From assembly GCA_930367215.1 (NCBI GenBank), contig OV884057.1, forward strand, positions 112,121,284-112,185,283: DNA of 64,000 nt. The letters run 5' to 3'. The DNA is from Pollenia angustigena. Lineage: Eukaryota; Arthropoda; Insecta; Diptera; Polleniidae. Positions 37,001 to 49,000 of the stretch are shown piece after piece. The position numbers and the translations under genes are program-made. The notes beneath the pieces are model-generated. The model did no database searches and had not been told where the DNA came from. It saw only the letters and a program-made list of their open reading frames with translations. Within the stretch, counting starts at the first letter, position 1; the number at the start of each line of letters is the position of its first letter.

Positions 37001-40000
37001 GCTCGTGCCGTTCTCAAGATATACAGAAAAAAGTAATAAAAATACAACAACCACAAGGGATTTTTTGGAAAAATTAGAGGCAGTCGTGGTTTTTTGGTCA
37101 TATCTCAGCCATTGTTGGACCGATCTGGCTGAATTTCAATAGCAAGAAATGGTGGACTATATGTGACATAAATGTAAAACAAAAGAGCCGCTATCATGTC
37201 TGGAGTCTCCGGAAAACACATATCAAACGTAAGACGGACAGATGGACGACGGACGGACGGATATCGTTAAATCAACTTCTCTCCTCATAAGGACCCATAA
37301 TATATATACTTTATAGGGTCTAAGATCAATATTGTAGAAATTACAAACGGAATGACAAACTTATATATACCCTTTTCCACCTGTGGTGAAGGGTATAAAA
37401 ACTAATAGTTTGCTAACTGTGCTGCCACTTTGTATAATCGTTTACATCTGTAAACCATATGGTAGCTTTGTTTGTCCGGACAAATTTTCCGAGATGGGTA
37501 AATCGTTCTGCAGAACACTCTCTGTAAAAAAATTATTGTCCGGTCAAAAATATTGTTCGGAACTCATGGGTGAATCGAGCTTAAGTCCCTTTTCAGATGT
37601 GCGTGTGTGTGAGACGAATTGTAGATATCATGATAAACGTAAATTTTAACGTTGGAAATTTGGTACTTTAAAAGCACATTTTAATATTTAGTTTGACATG
37701 TATCGTAAGAAAAAATAAATGTGTAAACCATGCTCTTTCAGATTATGGGTTACCATTTTTTTTACCCGACTGTCAATTTCTTCATTACCTCGTATCTTAT
37801 ATTGGACTGAATTTTTGCATTGAAAATATCGTTAGATTCGTCCTGAAAACCTTAGTACCCTTGTTATAAAACGAAGTGTCGGATTTTTAGCGCAAAACAA
37901 ATTTACCAACCAACTTTTAGATTACAGTTTTAAAATAAAGGAAATTATAAAGAGATTACAAAAATATATAAAAGTTATCAGCCATGTTGGGGATTGGAAT
38001 CGAATACAAATACTTCATAATTTGAGTTCTTATCTTTACCAGGGGCCTCATTCTGGCAGTCATGATCGAGTACTTTCTCGATTCGAAAGCAATATAATTT
38101 CTAATTCCTTCAGTCGGTACTCAACGTATCGAAATTATGTTTTCAGTATTGTGTAACTCAAATGAATGCTTTACAACTGTGAAAAAATAATTTCAATTTG
38201 TTCAGTATTGACTGAAATAATTAGATATTAAATTGCTTTCGAATCGAGAATGTACTCGATCACGACTGCCAGAATCAGACCCCTTAACTTCTCTTAAAAT
38301 CAGGAAAACCTAAGGTAATTTAAAAAAAATTAACTTCGTAGCTCCATCAATTTCAATATCAAGTCAACAATAAATCAATTTAAATAGTTTTTCATAACTT
38401 GCTGGCACCTCATACAAAAAGGTCGGGACTTAAAAATATAATGAATTAAATACCCGCATTTTGTTAAGCAGACGGGACAGATTGCGAATAATAAACTGCA
38501 AAAATTATTAGGTCCCGCCTGCTGCTAACCGTATGACGTGCTAAATTCCCAATTTTTCATATTTGATAAATACACTAAAATTTACTGTTGAGGGAAAGCT
38601 AGCTTCTATGTACATTTTACTGGTTGCTTAAGGCTAGATAACACTATTATACTTTGTATTAATACATGTCAAAAACTCAAGTAATATGACAAAGTGTGAT
38701 AGTGTGAATGCAATGTGTCACGAAAATGACAAGTATTATGAAAAATGTTTGACATCCCATACGACTTCATAGTTTTTTGAAAAATATCTAAACAATAATA
38801 CTTTTCATTGGATCAGGGTTGCATTTTATTTCATGTGTAAGTGTTTATACTTTGTGTGATGGTGTGACAGTCGCATCAAAACTCATTAGATTTCTATCTC
38901 ACAAAGAATTATGGAATGCGTAAGACTTGTGAGATAGTGTTATCTAGGCTTTAGGCCATCTTAATAATACTTTTCATTGGATCAGGGTTGCATTTCATTG
39001 CATGTGTGAGTGTTTATACTTTGTGTGATGGTGTGATCACAAACTGTCATTTTAAAGTAGATTTTTTAACAGTCGCAACAAAACTCATTAGATTTCTATC
39101 TCACAAAGTATTATGGAATTCGTAAGACTTGTGAGATAGTGTAAACTAGCTTTATATACGAGTTATTTATTTAATCAAGGGACATTATCCTTACTGACTA
39201 ATAACAATATTGACTTAAAATTAATGAATAACATTATACATTTTAAAATATAGTAACCAACTTTACAGAATATACGTACATAAAAAATTACGAGTTAAGA
39301 AAAACAATTATTTTGTGCTTTATGGAATTTAAACATAAAGAAAAATCAACAAATTGTGACAAAGGATCAAATTGTCTACATAACCTTGAAAAAGGATCAG
39401 CAATAGCGTAATTTACTCTAAAAAATTTAACAATAACCAGATTATAATGATAAGTATTGCGACAAGGTATATTAAATTTAACAAAGAATCACAACAAACA
39501 TTACCATTAATACGATTAACCATAAAATATACATTTAACATTGTACGACGACTTTTGAGCGATAGTAGTTTTATTAATGCCAGTGGTGTTTTTAATTTTA
39601 TTAACTAAACAAGTGTTATGAATGCTAACTATGGGTGTGTGTGAAACGGTAGCAAAGTACTCATGGAAGTAAAATTTTGACATTATTGAGGGGAATAAAA
39701 TTTCACTTCAGCTTTAAGCTACATTAATTACATTTAAAACAAAAACAAATTTCGAAATTTTGTTTTTGTTTTAAATGTAAGTTGAATGGACGAGTAAGGC
39801 GCTCGTGTTCTATAAACTACACATAAATATCCGCTATTTAGGTTAGGTTAGGTTAAAGTGGCCGGTCACAAAGACCCCGCATAGACCAAATAGGTCCCTA
39901 GCGTTACCACGCTGTACGATAGTCCACAGAAGAATATCAGAAAATGGTCATTCCGATGTAATGGTACTCAGAGTACCCCACACTCTCCTGACGAATGCCA

Positions 40001-43000
40001 GGAGTCTCATTTACCCAATTCCGGAGACCTCCCCAAGACCTTGGAGGTAATGATCTCCCAGACAGTTCGCCCTGGAGCCCACGAGTGCCGAACAGTAGCA
40101 GACTAAATGCTCCACTGTCTCCTTTTACCCTGGTACCCCACAGAATCTACAGTTGTCACTTTTCAACCGCACCGCCCTCCGGGCGTGTACCGCAGTCCAA
40201 CAATGACCCGTCAAAAAGCCTACCAGAAGTCTACAGTCCCTTCTCGGCAGCGACAGAAGAATTTTCGTCGACTCTGGATCATAGGATCCCCACATTACCC
40301 TGGAGACCCTGCACGTTCTGGTGTTTTCCCAAATCGCCTCTGATCTCCTCCGTATAGCAGAGTTTGTATCCCTCCTTATGTTCTGAAACGGAGCCGGAAT
40401 GGCCATCACCCTATCGTATGGTAAATGGACCCCCCGTTTCGCCAATTCGTCCGCCTCCTCGTTGCCTTCAATGCCCTGGTGGCCACGAACCCAATATATG
40501 TGAACTCTATTATTCGCACAGAGTCCATCCATCGAGTCCCTACACTCCTGGACGATCGAAGAGTATGAATAGTCAGCGGTTATCGCCCTGATCGCCGCCT
40601 GACTATCGATGAAAAAATTTACGTCCGAGTTCCCAGTAATGAAATTACGTGCCAAATCAGCAGCCATTTTGGCCGCAAATATCTCCGCCTGGAATATGCT
40701 GCAGTAATCGGGAAGCTTATTAGATTCCCGAATGACCAGTTCCCGGCAGAAGACTGCAGCTCCAACTCCGACTTCCATTTTGGAACCGTCAGTGTAAAAA
40801 CTGAAGGTCCCATGGTCAGATCGGAGTCCTACCAACCAGCCGTCCTCCTCCAAGGTAACTTCCTCGCTGTTCCTTCTGCCACTAGATGAATCGGTTGCAA
40901 GTCCAGGATCACATCCAGTGCCGTAGTCGGTGTATATCCGCTATTTAATGTAGAATATTTAGTTTAAAGTAACGAGTTAAAGTCTGATGTTGCCAGAATT
41001 AAAAAAGAAATACACTTAGAAAATATATGAGACCAAAAAAAACCGTTGATATGTAACGTTTTCTAAATATTTAAAAAACAAGTTAGAGTGCTATATTCGG
41101 CTGTGCCGAATCTTTGATACCCTCCACCGACAGTTCAAATGTTTAAGGAGTAATATCTGTATGATGTTATTATTATCTTAAACCGTGACGATTTGTTATT
41201 AATTATGGTTTTAGGCGACTAAACTGTTTTCCGGTAGTAGGGTTTATATGGGGCCTAGGGTAAATTATGGACCGATCATCACGAAATTTCACAGCGTCAT
41301 TTCTAGTCCTTTAAAACTGTGACGTACCAATTTCTGTTATGCTAGCATTAGTAGTTATGGTTTTAGGTGTACTAAACTGTTTTCCGGGAGTAGGGTTTCT
41401 ATGGGGCCTAGGGTAAATTATGTACCGATCTTCGCGAAATTTCACAGTATCATTTATAGTCCTATAAAACTGTGACGACCCAAAATTTGTTATGATTGCA
41501 TTATTTTTTACGGTTTTAGGCGTACTAAACTGTTTTCCGGTAGTAGGGTTTATATGGGGCCTAAGATAAATTATGGACCGATCGTCACGAAATTTCACAG
41601 TGTTATTTCTAGTTCTAAAAAACTGTGACGTTCCAAATTTTGTTACGCTAGCGTTGGTTTTTACGGTTTTAGGCGTACTAAACTGTTTTCCGGGAGTATT
41701 GTTTATATGGGGCTTAGGGTAAATTATGGACGGATCTTCACGAAATTTAACAGCATGATTTCCAGTCAAATAAAACAAATTTTTGCAAAATCTTATCTCA
41801 TTCCGTGCCTTGTTCCAGCATTTATGTTATTTTTTGTAACAAAATTATCAATTATTTTAGGTGGTGGTTCCACATTTTGATTCATAGCTCTGGTCCTACA
41901 GAACCGATTTTGCTGGATTTCAATCCCAAACTGCTTAGGATAACTACAAGCAATTTGGCACCATCATTTGTTCATTTGTTTTGAGTTGTTCGAAAGTAAG
42001 CGTGTTTTCAACAGACGGACAGACAGACGGACATGGCTTAGAATTACTCAAGGACCCATAATATATATACTTTATGGGGTCTGAGATGAATAATAAAAAA
42101 GTTTCACACGGAATGACAAACTTAATATACCCTCTTCACAACTAATTGTGGTGGAGGGTATAAAAAAGATATTAAATGCTTGTGCGATTATGTGTTTGAA
42201 CCACTGTATGTATTTTCATCATAAAAATATATGGGGAATTTTTCATGTCAAGTGACCCAACTTTTGAAATCTTTTTTTTTTTTTTTCTCATTATTAATTT
42301 ATTGAATCTTCATATATTAAATATGAACTAACAATAATTAATCAAATCTTAACCTAATACGTTATTTTATGTCCTGCCAGTGCCAGACAAAAATTTTCTT
42401 CATCACGGGTTCTGTTCACTTATATAGGTGTTTATCGCTTATCTAATTGGGTAAGTGCTGCAGTGTCTCTTCTTCTTAAGCGAGTGTGGCCGCCATGACT
42501 TAAAATATTTCGAGCTAGTGGATTTGGGTGTTGTTCAAGCCTTTTTAAATATTTTATTGCATATTTTGTAATCATAGTTTTAACTAATGGCACATTGAGA
42601 TCCTTATGAATGTTTGAGTTTTTAACATACCAGGGAGCGGCTGTGATTATTCGAAGAAGTTTATTTTGGCGCCTTTGAATTTTTTCGATATTAGATGCCG
42701 AGGCAGTGCCCCATAGCTGAATACCGCAGCACCAGATAGGCTTTAAGATAGAGTTGTAAAGTAGAAGCTTACAATCGAGACTAAGGACAGAATTTCTTCC
42801 AATAAGCCAATGGATTTGAATGGCCGAGATATTTAACATGCGAATGTTGAGGAATTATTTGATTACACAGCCCGACAAAATTAAAAAAGATTTTTGCTTC
42901 TTTGAATTTATCAACTGATTCTAGTTAATTTGGGTGCGCTGAATTCAAAACTGTAATCAGTTTGTCTCTATCAGCTCTAGTTTTAATGATATAACTTTTT

Positions 43001-46000
43001 TATACCCTCCACTTATGACCTCCAATTACCAATTACCAAAATTTTTTTTTTTTTTATCAAAATTTTTTATTTACTGTAGTATTTTTTTTTTTTTTTTATT
43101 TTAATAAATCTGAAACAGTTTTACTTCTTTTTATTTTTTTAAATTCCAAAAATGCAAAACTTTTACTTTCAAAATACTTAAAAAAATTTGGGATTTTTTT
43201 TTTGCAATAACTGTAACAGTAAATAAAAAATTTTTATAAAAAAAAAAAAAATTTTGGGTAATTGGAGGTCTTAAGTGGAGGGTATAAAAAAGTTATATCA
43301 TGAAAACTAGAGCTGATAGAGACAAACTGATTACAGTTTTGAATTCAGCGCACCCAAATTAACTAGAATCAGTTGATAAATTCAAAGAAGCAAATTGAGT
43401 GTTGGCCTGTGTTATTAATTGTAATAGGGGGGCAAGATTCCCGGCGCAAGGTGAATGTAATATGTACGCATTTTTGCTCATTGACCATTATCCTCCATTG
43501 TCTTAACCATATTTCCAGTTGAAATATATGATACTGTAAGTAACGAGATGCTTTATAACGGTTTTCGTGGACGCTTAGAAAAGCTGTATCGTCTGCAAAT
43601 GTTGAAGTTTGGGTGTAGTTGTTTGTTGGCATGTCCGAAGTATAAATCAAGTATAATAGAGGGCCCAGGATGCTGCCTTGTGGGACTCCAGCGCCAATTG
43701 GCTGAGGTGAACTTAAGAAATTTCCTTCTTTAATAATAAATTGACGACCGACTAAGTAGCTTTCTAACAGCTTGTGTGTGTTTGCTGGTAAATTTTACTT
43801 CAATTTATGTAATAAGCCATCATGCCAGACTTTATCAAAAGCTTGCGAAACATTGATGAAGAGTGCTGAGCAATATTTTTTTTCTTCAAATGTTTTTCTT
43901 ATGACATTTACTATTCGATGAGTCTGTTCAATTGTGCTGTGTTTTCTTCTAAATCCGAATTGATGGTTTGGAATACATCTATTTTTACTTAAAATCGGTG
44001 TTAATTTTGAAACTAATAATTTCTTAAACAGCTTTGACATATTGGTATTTCCACAGAAATGTCTACTTTTTGTCAAGCGTCACCAACCATTTTTAATTGT
44101 TTCTCAAAGAATAATGAAAATATTATTTACTTTTTGCATTTGGGTGTAAAGCGCAACTAGGTTTTCATTTAGTGAAAGAGAGGAAAAATTTGAACAACGT
44201 GGTTCTTAAATACAAGAATAATTGCTAGGTGACGTGACGTGACGTGACAAAAAGAGAGCTTTTCTGTGGATGTGCCCATATTTGATAATAAGCTAATAGG
44301 CCTATAAGACTCAACTTTTGTATGATCTTTACCTGGCTTTGGTATCATGGTAACTAAGGAAACCTTCCATTTTTGAGGATATTATTCAAGGCGTAAAATA
44401 GCATTAAAAATTAAAAGAATAATTTTCTTTGCTATGCTGGGTAGCTCCAAAAGCATTTTATTACTTATCTTATCAATACCAGGTACAATTCTATTTGGGT
44501 TCGATATAGTTACAATTGTAGGTGTGTGGTCGGATGGTAATTCTAAGGAAGCTTCAACGTGAATCGTTTCTGTGGGGATGTTTTTGCTGATCATTGGCCA
44601 GTATGTCGGTTGTCCGCTCGCGACCACATTTAAATCCATTTTAGAGATTGTATTAAACAGAACACGACTTTTTGGTGTTATAAGTCGTGACCCCCAGAAG
44701 GTATGTTTAGCGTTATAATCGCCAGCGGCAAAGAAACAGGGTCCTAGTGATTTAAAATATTCACAGTATTGGCTTTCTGATATTGAAAATCTAGGTGGAG
44801 AGTATATAGATGAAATTACTATGTTTCGATTTAGCTCTTCAACACACATATTCCTTGCTTGCAGATAATCCTCGCGATGATCACTCATTAGGTAGTGTTT
44901 GACTCGATTTTTTATCAAAATTGCAAACCTCCACAAGCTCTATCTCGAGGGTCCTTGGTATCATATAGTATATAACCACTTATTTTAAACGTATTTCTTG
45001 AGGTCAAATGCGTTTCAGAAACCATCATGACATCAATTTGTTTATTTTTAAGAAAGTATTCTAATTCGTTTTTATGTTGGCGGTTGCCGTTTGCGTTTCA
45101 AAAACAAATTTTTAAACAGTTCATGGCTTGTTAAGTACAGCTTGCAATAACATCGATTGCATTCTAAGAAATTCCTGCATCATATTACCCATTGTGTTCG
45201 TAAAATTAGTTACTGTTTGCACTAATATTTCCATGGTTTTTTCTAGACGACTTAAATTTGAAACTGGAGTTTCATCATTACTTGACGCAGCACCTTGCAT
45301 AGGCATATGGTTTGATTTCAGGACGTTAGCGTAAGAGGTTCTGTTATTACTAGGCTGCGGAACCTGAATGCCATTAGTGTTTACTTGATTTGCTACCTGC
45401 ATTTGAGGGGATTAGTTTTCGGTCCAGATAACTGCTTGACTATAGTGTATGCAGGGCATCCTCTATAATTGGCAGTGTGATTACCGCCACAGTTGCTGCA
45501 TTTTTTTACATTGAGGTCGTTTTTAGACTTATCGCAAAGAACTGTACCATGTAATTCACCACATACTACGCAAACGGGGGGTAAGTAGCAGTATGCCTTA
45601 GTATGGCCAAATTCTTGGCAGTTTAGACATTGAACGGGACCATTTCTTTTGTGCGGCTCCTCTATAGTTATTCTTCTATACAGAATATATTTCAAATCGT
45701 AAATAGGGTGGGGATTTTTTTCCCCTATTTTTAATCACCCTTATCGTGGTTGGCATTTTTGTGGCGATAGTTAGGCGTTTTTTAAATATGATACCGTGTT
45801 TGGCAAAAACGACAATGATTACTGTTTGAAAATCTATTACAAAAACAGTATCGTGTTTGGCATATTTGCCTGTCAAAAGCGGCGAAAATTGTCGTTATGT
45901 TTTTTATAACCGCCAATTAAAAAACCTGGTACATAACTGAAATGGATGGAAATAAATTGTAAGTATACCATTTATTTAAACTCTGAATATTTAATTTATA

Positions 46001-49000
46001 TAATTTGGTAATTTATTCATTTGTTTCTTACATTTAAGGATAAAAATAACTACACCAGCACAGTTTGCAAAACTGGTCGAAATAATGGAGAGAAACCCCT
46101 ACTTAACAAAAGGCTACCATAAAACTTTAAATAAAATTAATATAAAGGAAGAATGGAACGAGATTGCTGATGAATTAAATAGCATTGGCCCTCCTTCACG
46201 CAATGGCGAAGGCTGGATAAAAGTGTGGTCTGACCTAAAACGCAAACTAAAAAGGAAACTAGCACACAACAAAGCAGAGAGCCATGCATCGGGTGGAGGC
46301 TCCTTTAAGCAGTTTACTTTGTCACCAATCGAAGAGGCTGTTGTCAATCTTTTAGATATGAACTCTGTCGTTAGTCATAAAGACCCATTTGGACTTAAGA
46401 GACCTCGACGTATTTCTCCAAAGCCAACAGTAGCAACTAAAGGAAATGATGGAAAAGAAGTTACTGGTGATACTAGTTTTGATGAAAACGTGAAGCCCAA
46501 TACCTCTGCTTTAGTGAAGAAGGCTAAAAACAACAAGGAAAATCAAAAGATTTCCCTTTTAAAGAAGCAAGTAAAATTTCAAGGAGAATTATGCGCTGTA
46601 TTAAATAAAAATTTGTCGGAAATAGAGAGATATTCTCGAAAATCATTCAAAATAAAAGAAGAAAAGTTGAAGCTATACAAAGCCGAATTAAAAAAAAAAG
46701 ATGAACATAGAAGAGCATTGCTAGAAATCCGAAAAGCGGAACTTGAAATAAAAAAACAAACAATCGAACTAGAATTATTTAAAATAATATGTAAAATGTT
46801 GTTATATTATTGTTTTTAAACATTCTTTTACTACATAAAAAATGTTTCTTTTGTTTTTTATAAAATAAATTTTAATTAGTTAGTTGTTGCATTAATCTAA
46901 ATCTTAAATCTTATGTTTGATGCATTTAAATTGTTATCATCACCATAGTCGGCTAAATTCACTTCCTCTTCCATGTGTGTTTCAGGCCATTCGATTTTGT
47001 AGTGCATACATATATTATGCAAAGCGGCACAAACTGAAGTAATTTTTCCAGCAAACTCAACCGTATAGTGGAGCTGTCTTGCTCCCAGCAAACAACGAAA
47101 TCTGTTTTTTAAAACCCCAATGGTTCTTTCAACTATCATTCATACGTAAAACGAATTTTCACCTATCACCGACATCAAACTCTTTATAAGCTCATTTGAG
47201 TTTTGCTCTCTAAGATATATCGGGGGAGGCTTGGACGATTTTATCACGTTTGGTGCTTCTGAGGATTCATCCTCCAGTATTGCAAAACGATTTTGTGAAT
47301 TTATTCTTTCAATAGATGGTACTTTTGAGGCCGAAGCAACAGCTGAAGAGGTAGGGCTGCGACCCCGTTTAAGCACTGTAATATACCTATCCATACCAAC
47401 TTGCACCTGAGGCTTTTGACAACTTTTTACTAAAGGGTTTTCCATAGTGACTGTGTTTAAATTCATGGTATCATTTCCTACTAAATTTGTTTTTACCGTC
47501 GCGGCAATACTTGCGGACTCGGCAACACTTGTCCCAAAAGACAATTTAATGTTTTTTAACGTATCACTATCCACTGTTTTTATAAAGACAGAGGGTGAAA
47601 GGGAACGCGTACGAAAAATGGGTTTAGCCGTTAGTTAGTTGTTATTGTTTTCTTTTATTTTATTTATTTCAGCATTGCATTCTTAAGCATTTACTGTTAT
47701 ATATGCATCTCTTTGATTAATTTTTATTGTTGTTTCATTGATTTTACTCATGAAAAAAATTGTTTTTGTTTATCATTTTTTTTTTTCTGTGCTTGAATAT
47801 TTTTATTATAGGTATTTACAAAAGCAAAAAATTAAAATGTTTAAACTCAAATGTTTTTGTGTACATACATATGTACATATCGCACCTTATCAACAAGAGG
47901 GTATTAACTTAAAATTTAAAAATGTTCAGTAGAAGCAAAACAATTTTTAATTTTACATTACATTCATATGAAAAATAATTTTTAAACCGAACTTTTCATT
48001 ACCAAAAAGAAGACAAAATAGCACGATATTTAAACAGCGGGTAGATATGAATGTTACGTGTCGGTTTTTTCCAAAAAGTGAAAAAATAAAAATTTTGAGT
48101 TGATACCCTCTTGTTGATAAGGTGCGATATGTACATTCGTACCCAGCGGTAACAAGAAGGAGTAAAGAGGCCTAATAGAAGGCCTTATTAAGCAGTCACA
48201 AGCAGTCAGAAGCCCATCTCGCCGCATTCCATACTTATTTATTTTTTACACAGGTTGTCATTGGGCGCAAGGCCTTCCACACTTCCCTTAAAAACAACTT
48301 CGATCCCTTCCCAAAGAAGGGAGTAAGGAAGGTCACTAAAAATAAAAAGTAATTAAAACTAAACACCTTCCTTTCTCACTTCTCAAAGAAGGGAGTAGCG
48401 AATGTGTACTGAATATGTAAGTAGGTCTTTTAAAAAGAATCATGCGGCCTTCAAAAAGGCCTGTCACTTGCGGTCCTTTCAATATTTACCGCTGGGTACA
48501 TACATATATTTTTTTTTTAGTTTTCTTTATTTAATTTTAGTTTTTGATAATTGTTCACTTTTATGTTAAATGTTAATTTTAAAAATCAATTGTTATAATT
48601 CAAATTGTATGCGCGGTTCAGAATACACGTCTGTATCACAATGAACTTTTGAAATCGACGTCTTCCGGTTTGGATGAGAGATTGAAGAAAATCTAATTTG
48701 TTTGGGAGAAATTTAGCTAACACCAATAGGCAATAAGTTACATGGATGACAAAGAACACCTGTTTGGCCAAAATGTAAAATTTTGACCCCCTCTAACCAA
48801 ATCACTTGACATGAAATTCCCCATATATTTTTATGACATGAAATACCCAGCCCGTTGCTTCGCCATCTATATTTAATTTTTACTCTAACATTAAAAAAAA
48901 AGGCCGGTTGTCATTAAATATAAATGGTATTGTAAACTTTAAAGTTTTATAAATAAGGAAAAGCAATTTGTTGTATTTCTATTCTGCACTATTGAATAAA

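Larger units (their letters stand above)
28589..37581. mobile_element. 9-kb composite, PIF-like ends, TAA TSD
   Basis: TAA at 28586-28588 and 37582-37584; ends AGCTCGATACACCCATG and CATGGGTGAATCGAGCT, continuing as GTTCCGAACAA and TTTTTGTCCGGACAA in inverted form. Most of its length is later insertions (28742-30327, 30802-36061, 36127-37403). The remaining core is about 0.9 kb and holds one MADF exon. Alternatively, the two ends could belong to two separate family members. Confidence 0.65.
42432..45124 (-). pseudogene. Jockey-like ORF2 relic (endonuclease + RT)
   Basis: In order: NANGNRQHKNELEYFL and IDVMMVSETHLTSRN (45090-44990), stop and frameshift, SSIYSPPRFSISESQY, AAGDYNAKHTFWGSR, LPSDHTPTIV (endonuclease Asp/His motif). 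A deletion follows, then VPGIDKISNKMLLELPSIAK, SLVTMIPKPGKDH, SYRPISLLSN, QFGFRRKHSTIEQTHRI, ALFINVSQAFDKVWHDGLL, GVPQGSILGPLLYLIYTSDMP (motif shown as seen, two shorter phrases joined in one frame), FADDTAFLS (catalytic box), then after the palindrome IHWLIGRNSVLSLD, PIWCCGIQLWGTASASNI and APWYVKNSNIHKDLNVP. Frame changes near 44940, 43790 and at the insertions. Clearly Jockey type: no RNase H. Confidence 0.88.
45734..47140. mobile_element. Harbinger (PIF) transposon, right end truncated
   Basis: Left terminus CACCCTTATCGTGGTTGGCA with inner repeats CGTGTTTGGCA (45797, 45851). A + strand Myb-like gene and a - strand nuclease C-terminus converge, the usual Harbinger layout. At 47140 the nuclease frame stops abruptly against LINE ORF1 sequence; no right terminus is visible. 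Confidence 0.82.
42270..48790 (-). mobile_element. Degenerate Jockey-like LINE, near full length, with insertions
   Basis: The 3' poly(A) appears as T at 42271-42286. Then, leftward in element order from the 5' side: leader (48790-47640), ORF1 (47635-45121, interrupted by a Harbinger), ORF2 endonuclease and RT (45124-42432). Insertions: 48142-48496, 47871-48135, 45734-47140, 44044-44276 and 42894-43393. A deletion joins the endonuclease to the RT. Confidence 0.82.

Noticed and set aside
39995..40357. Proline-rich 120-codon plus-strand frame
   Set aside because: Shadow of the minus-strand RNase H ORF at 40125-40853, which has clear catalytic motifs.
41311..41778. 155-codon open frame as a repetitive secreted or structural protein
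   Set aside because: It is the minus-strand translation of 153-bp tandem units of a dispersed repeat; no start context, splice sites or homologue were recognised.
45676..45876. 66-residue minus-strand protein MTGKYAKHD...
   Set aside because: It bridges the Harbinger terminal region and LINE ORF1 out of frame; the true LINE frame there reads NPHPIYDLKY.
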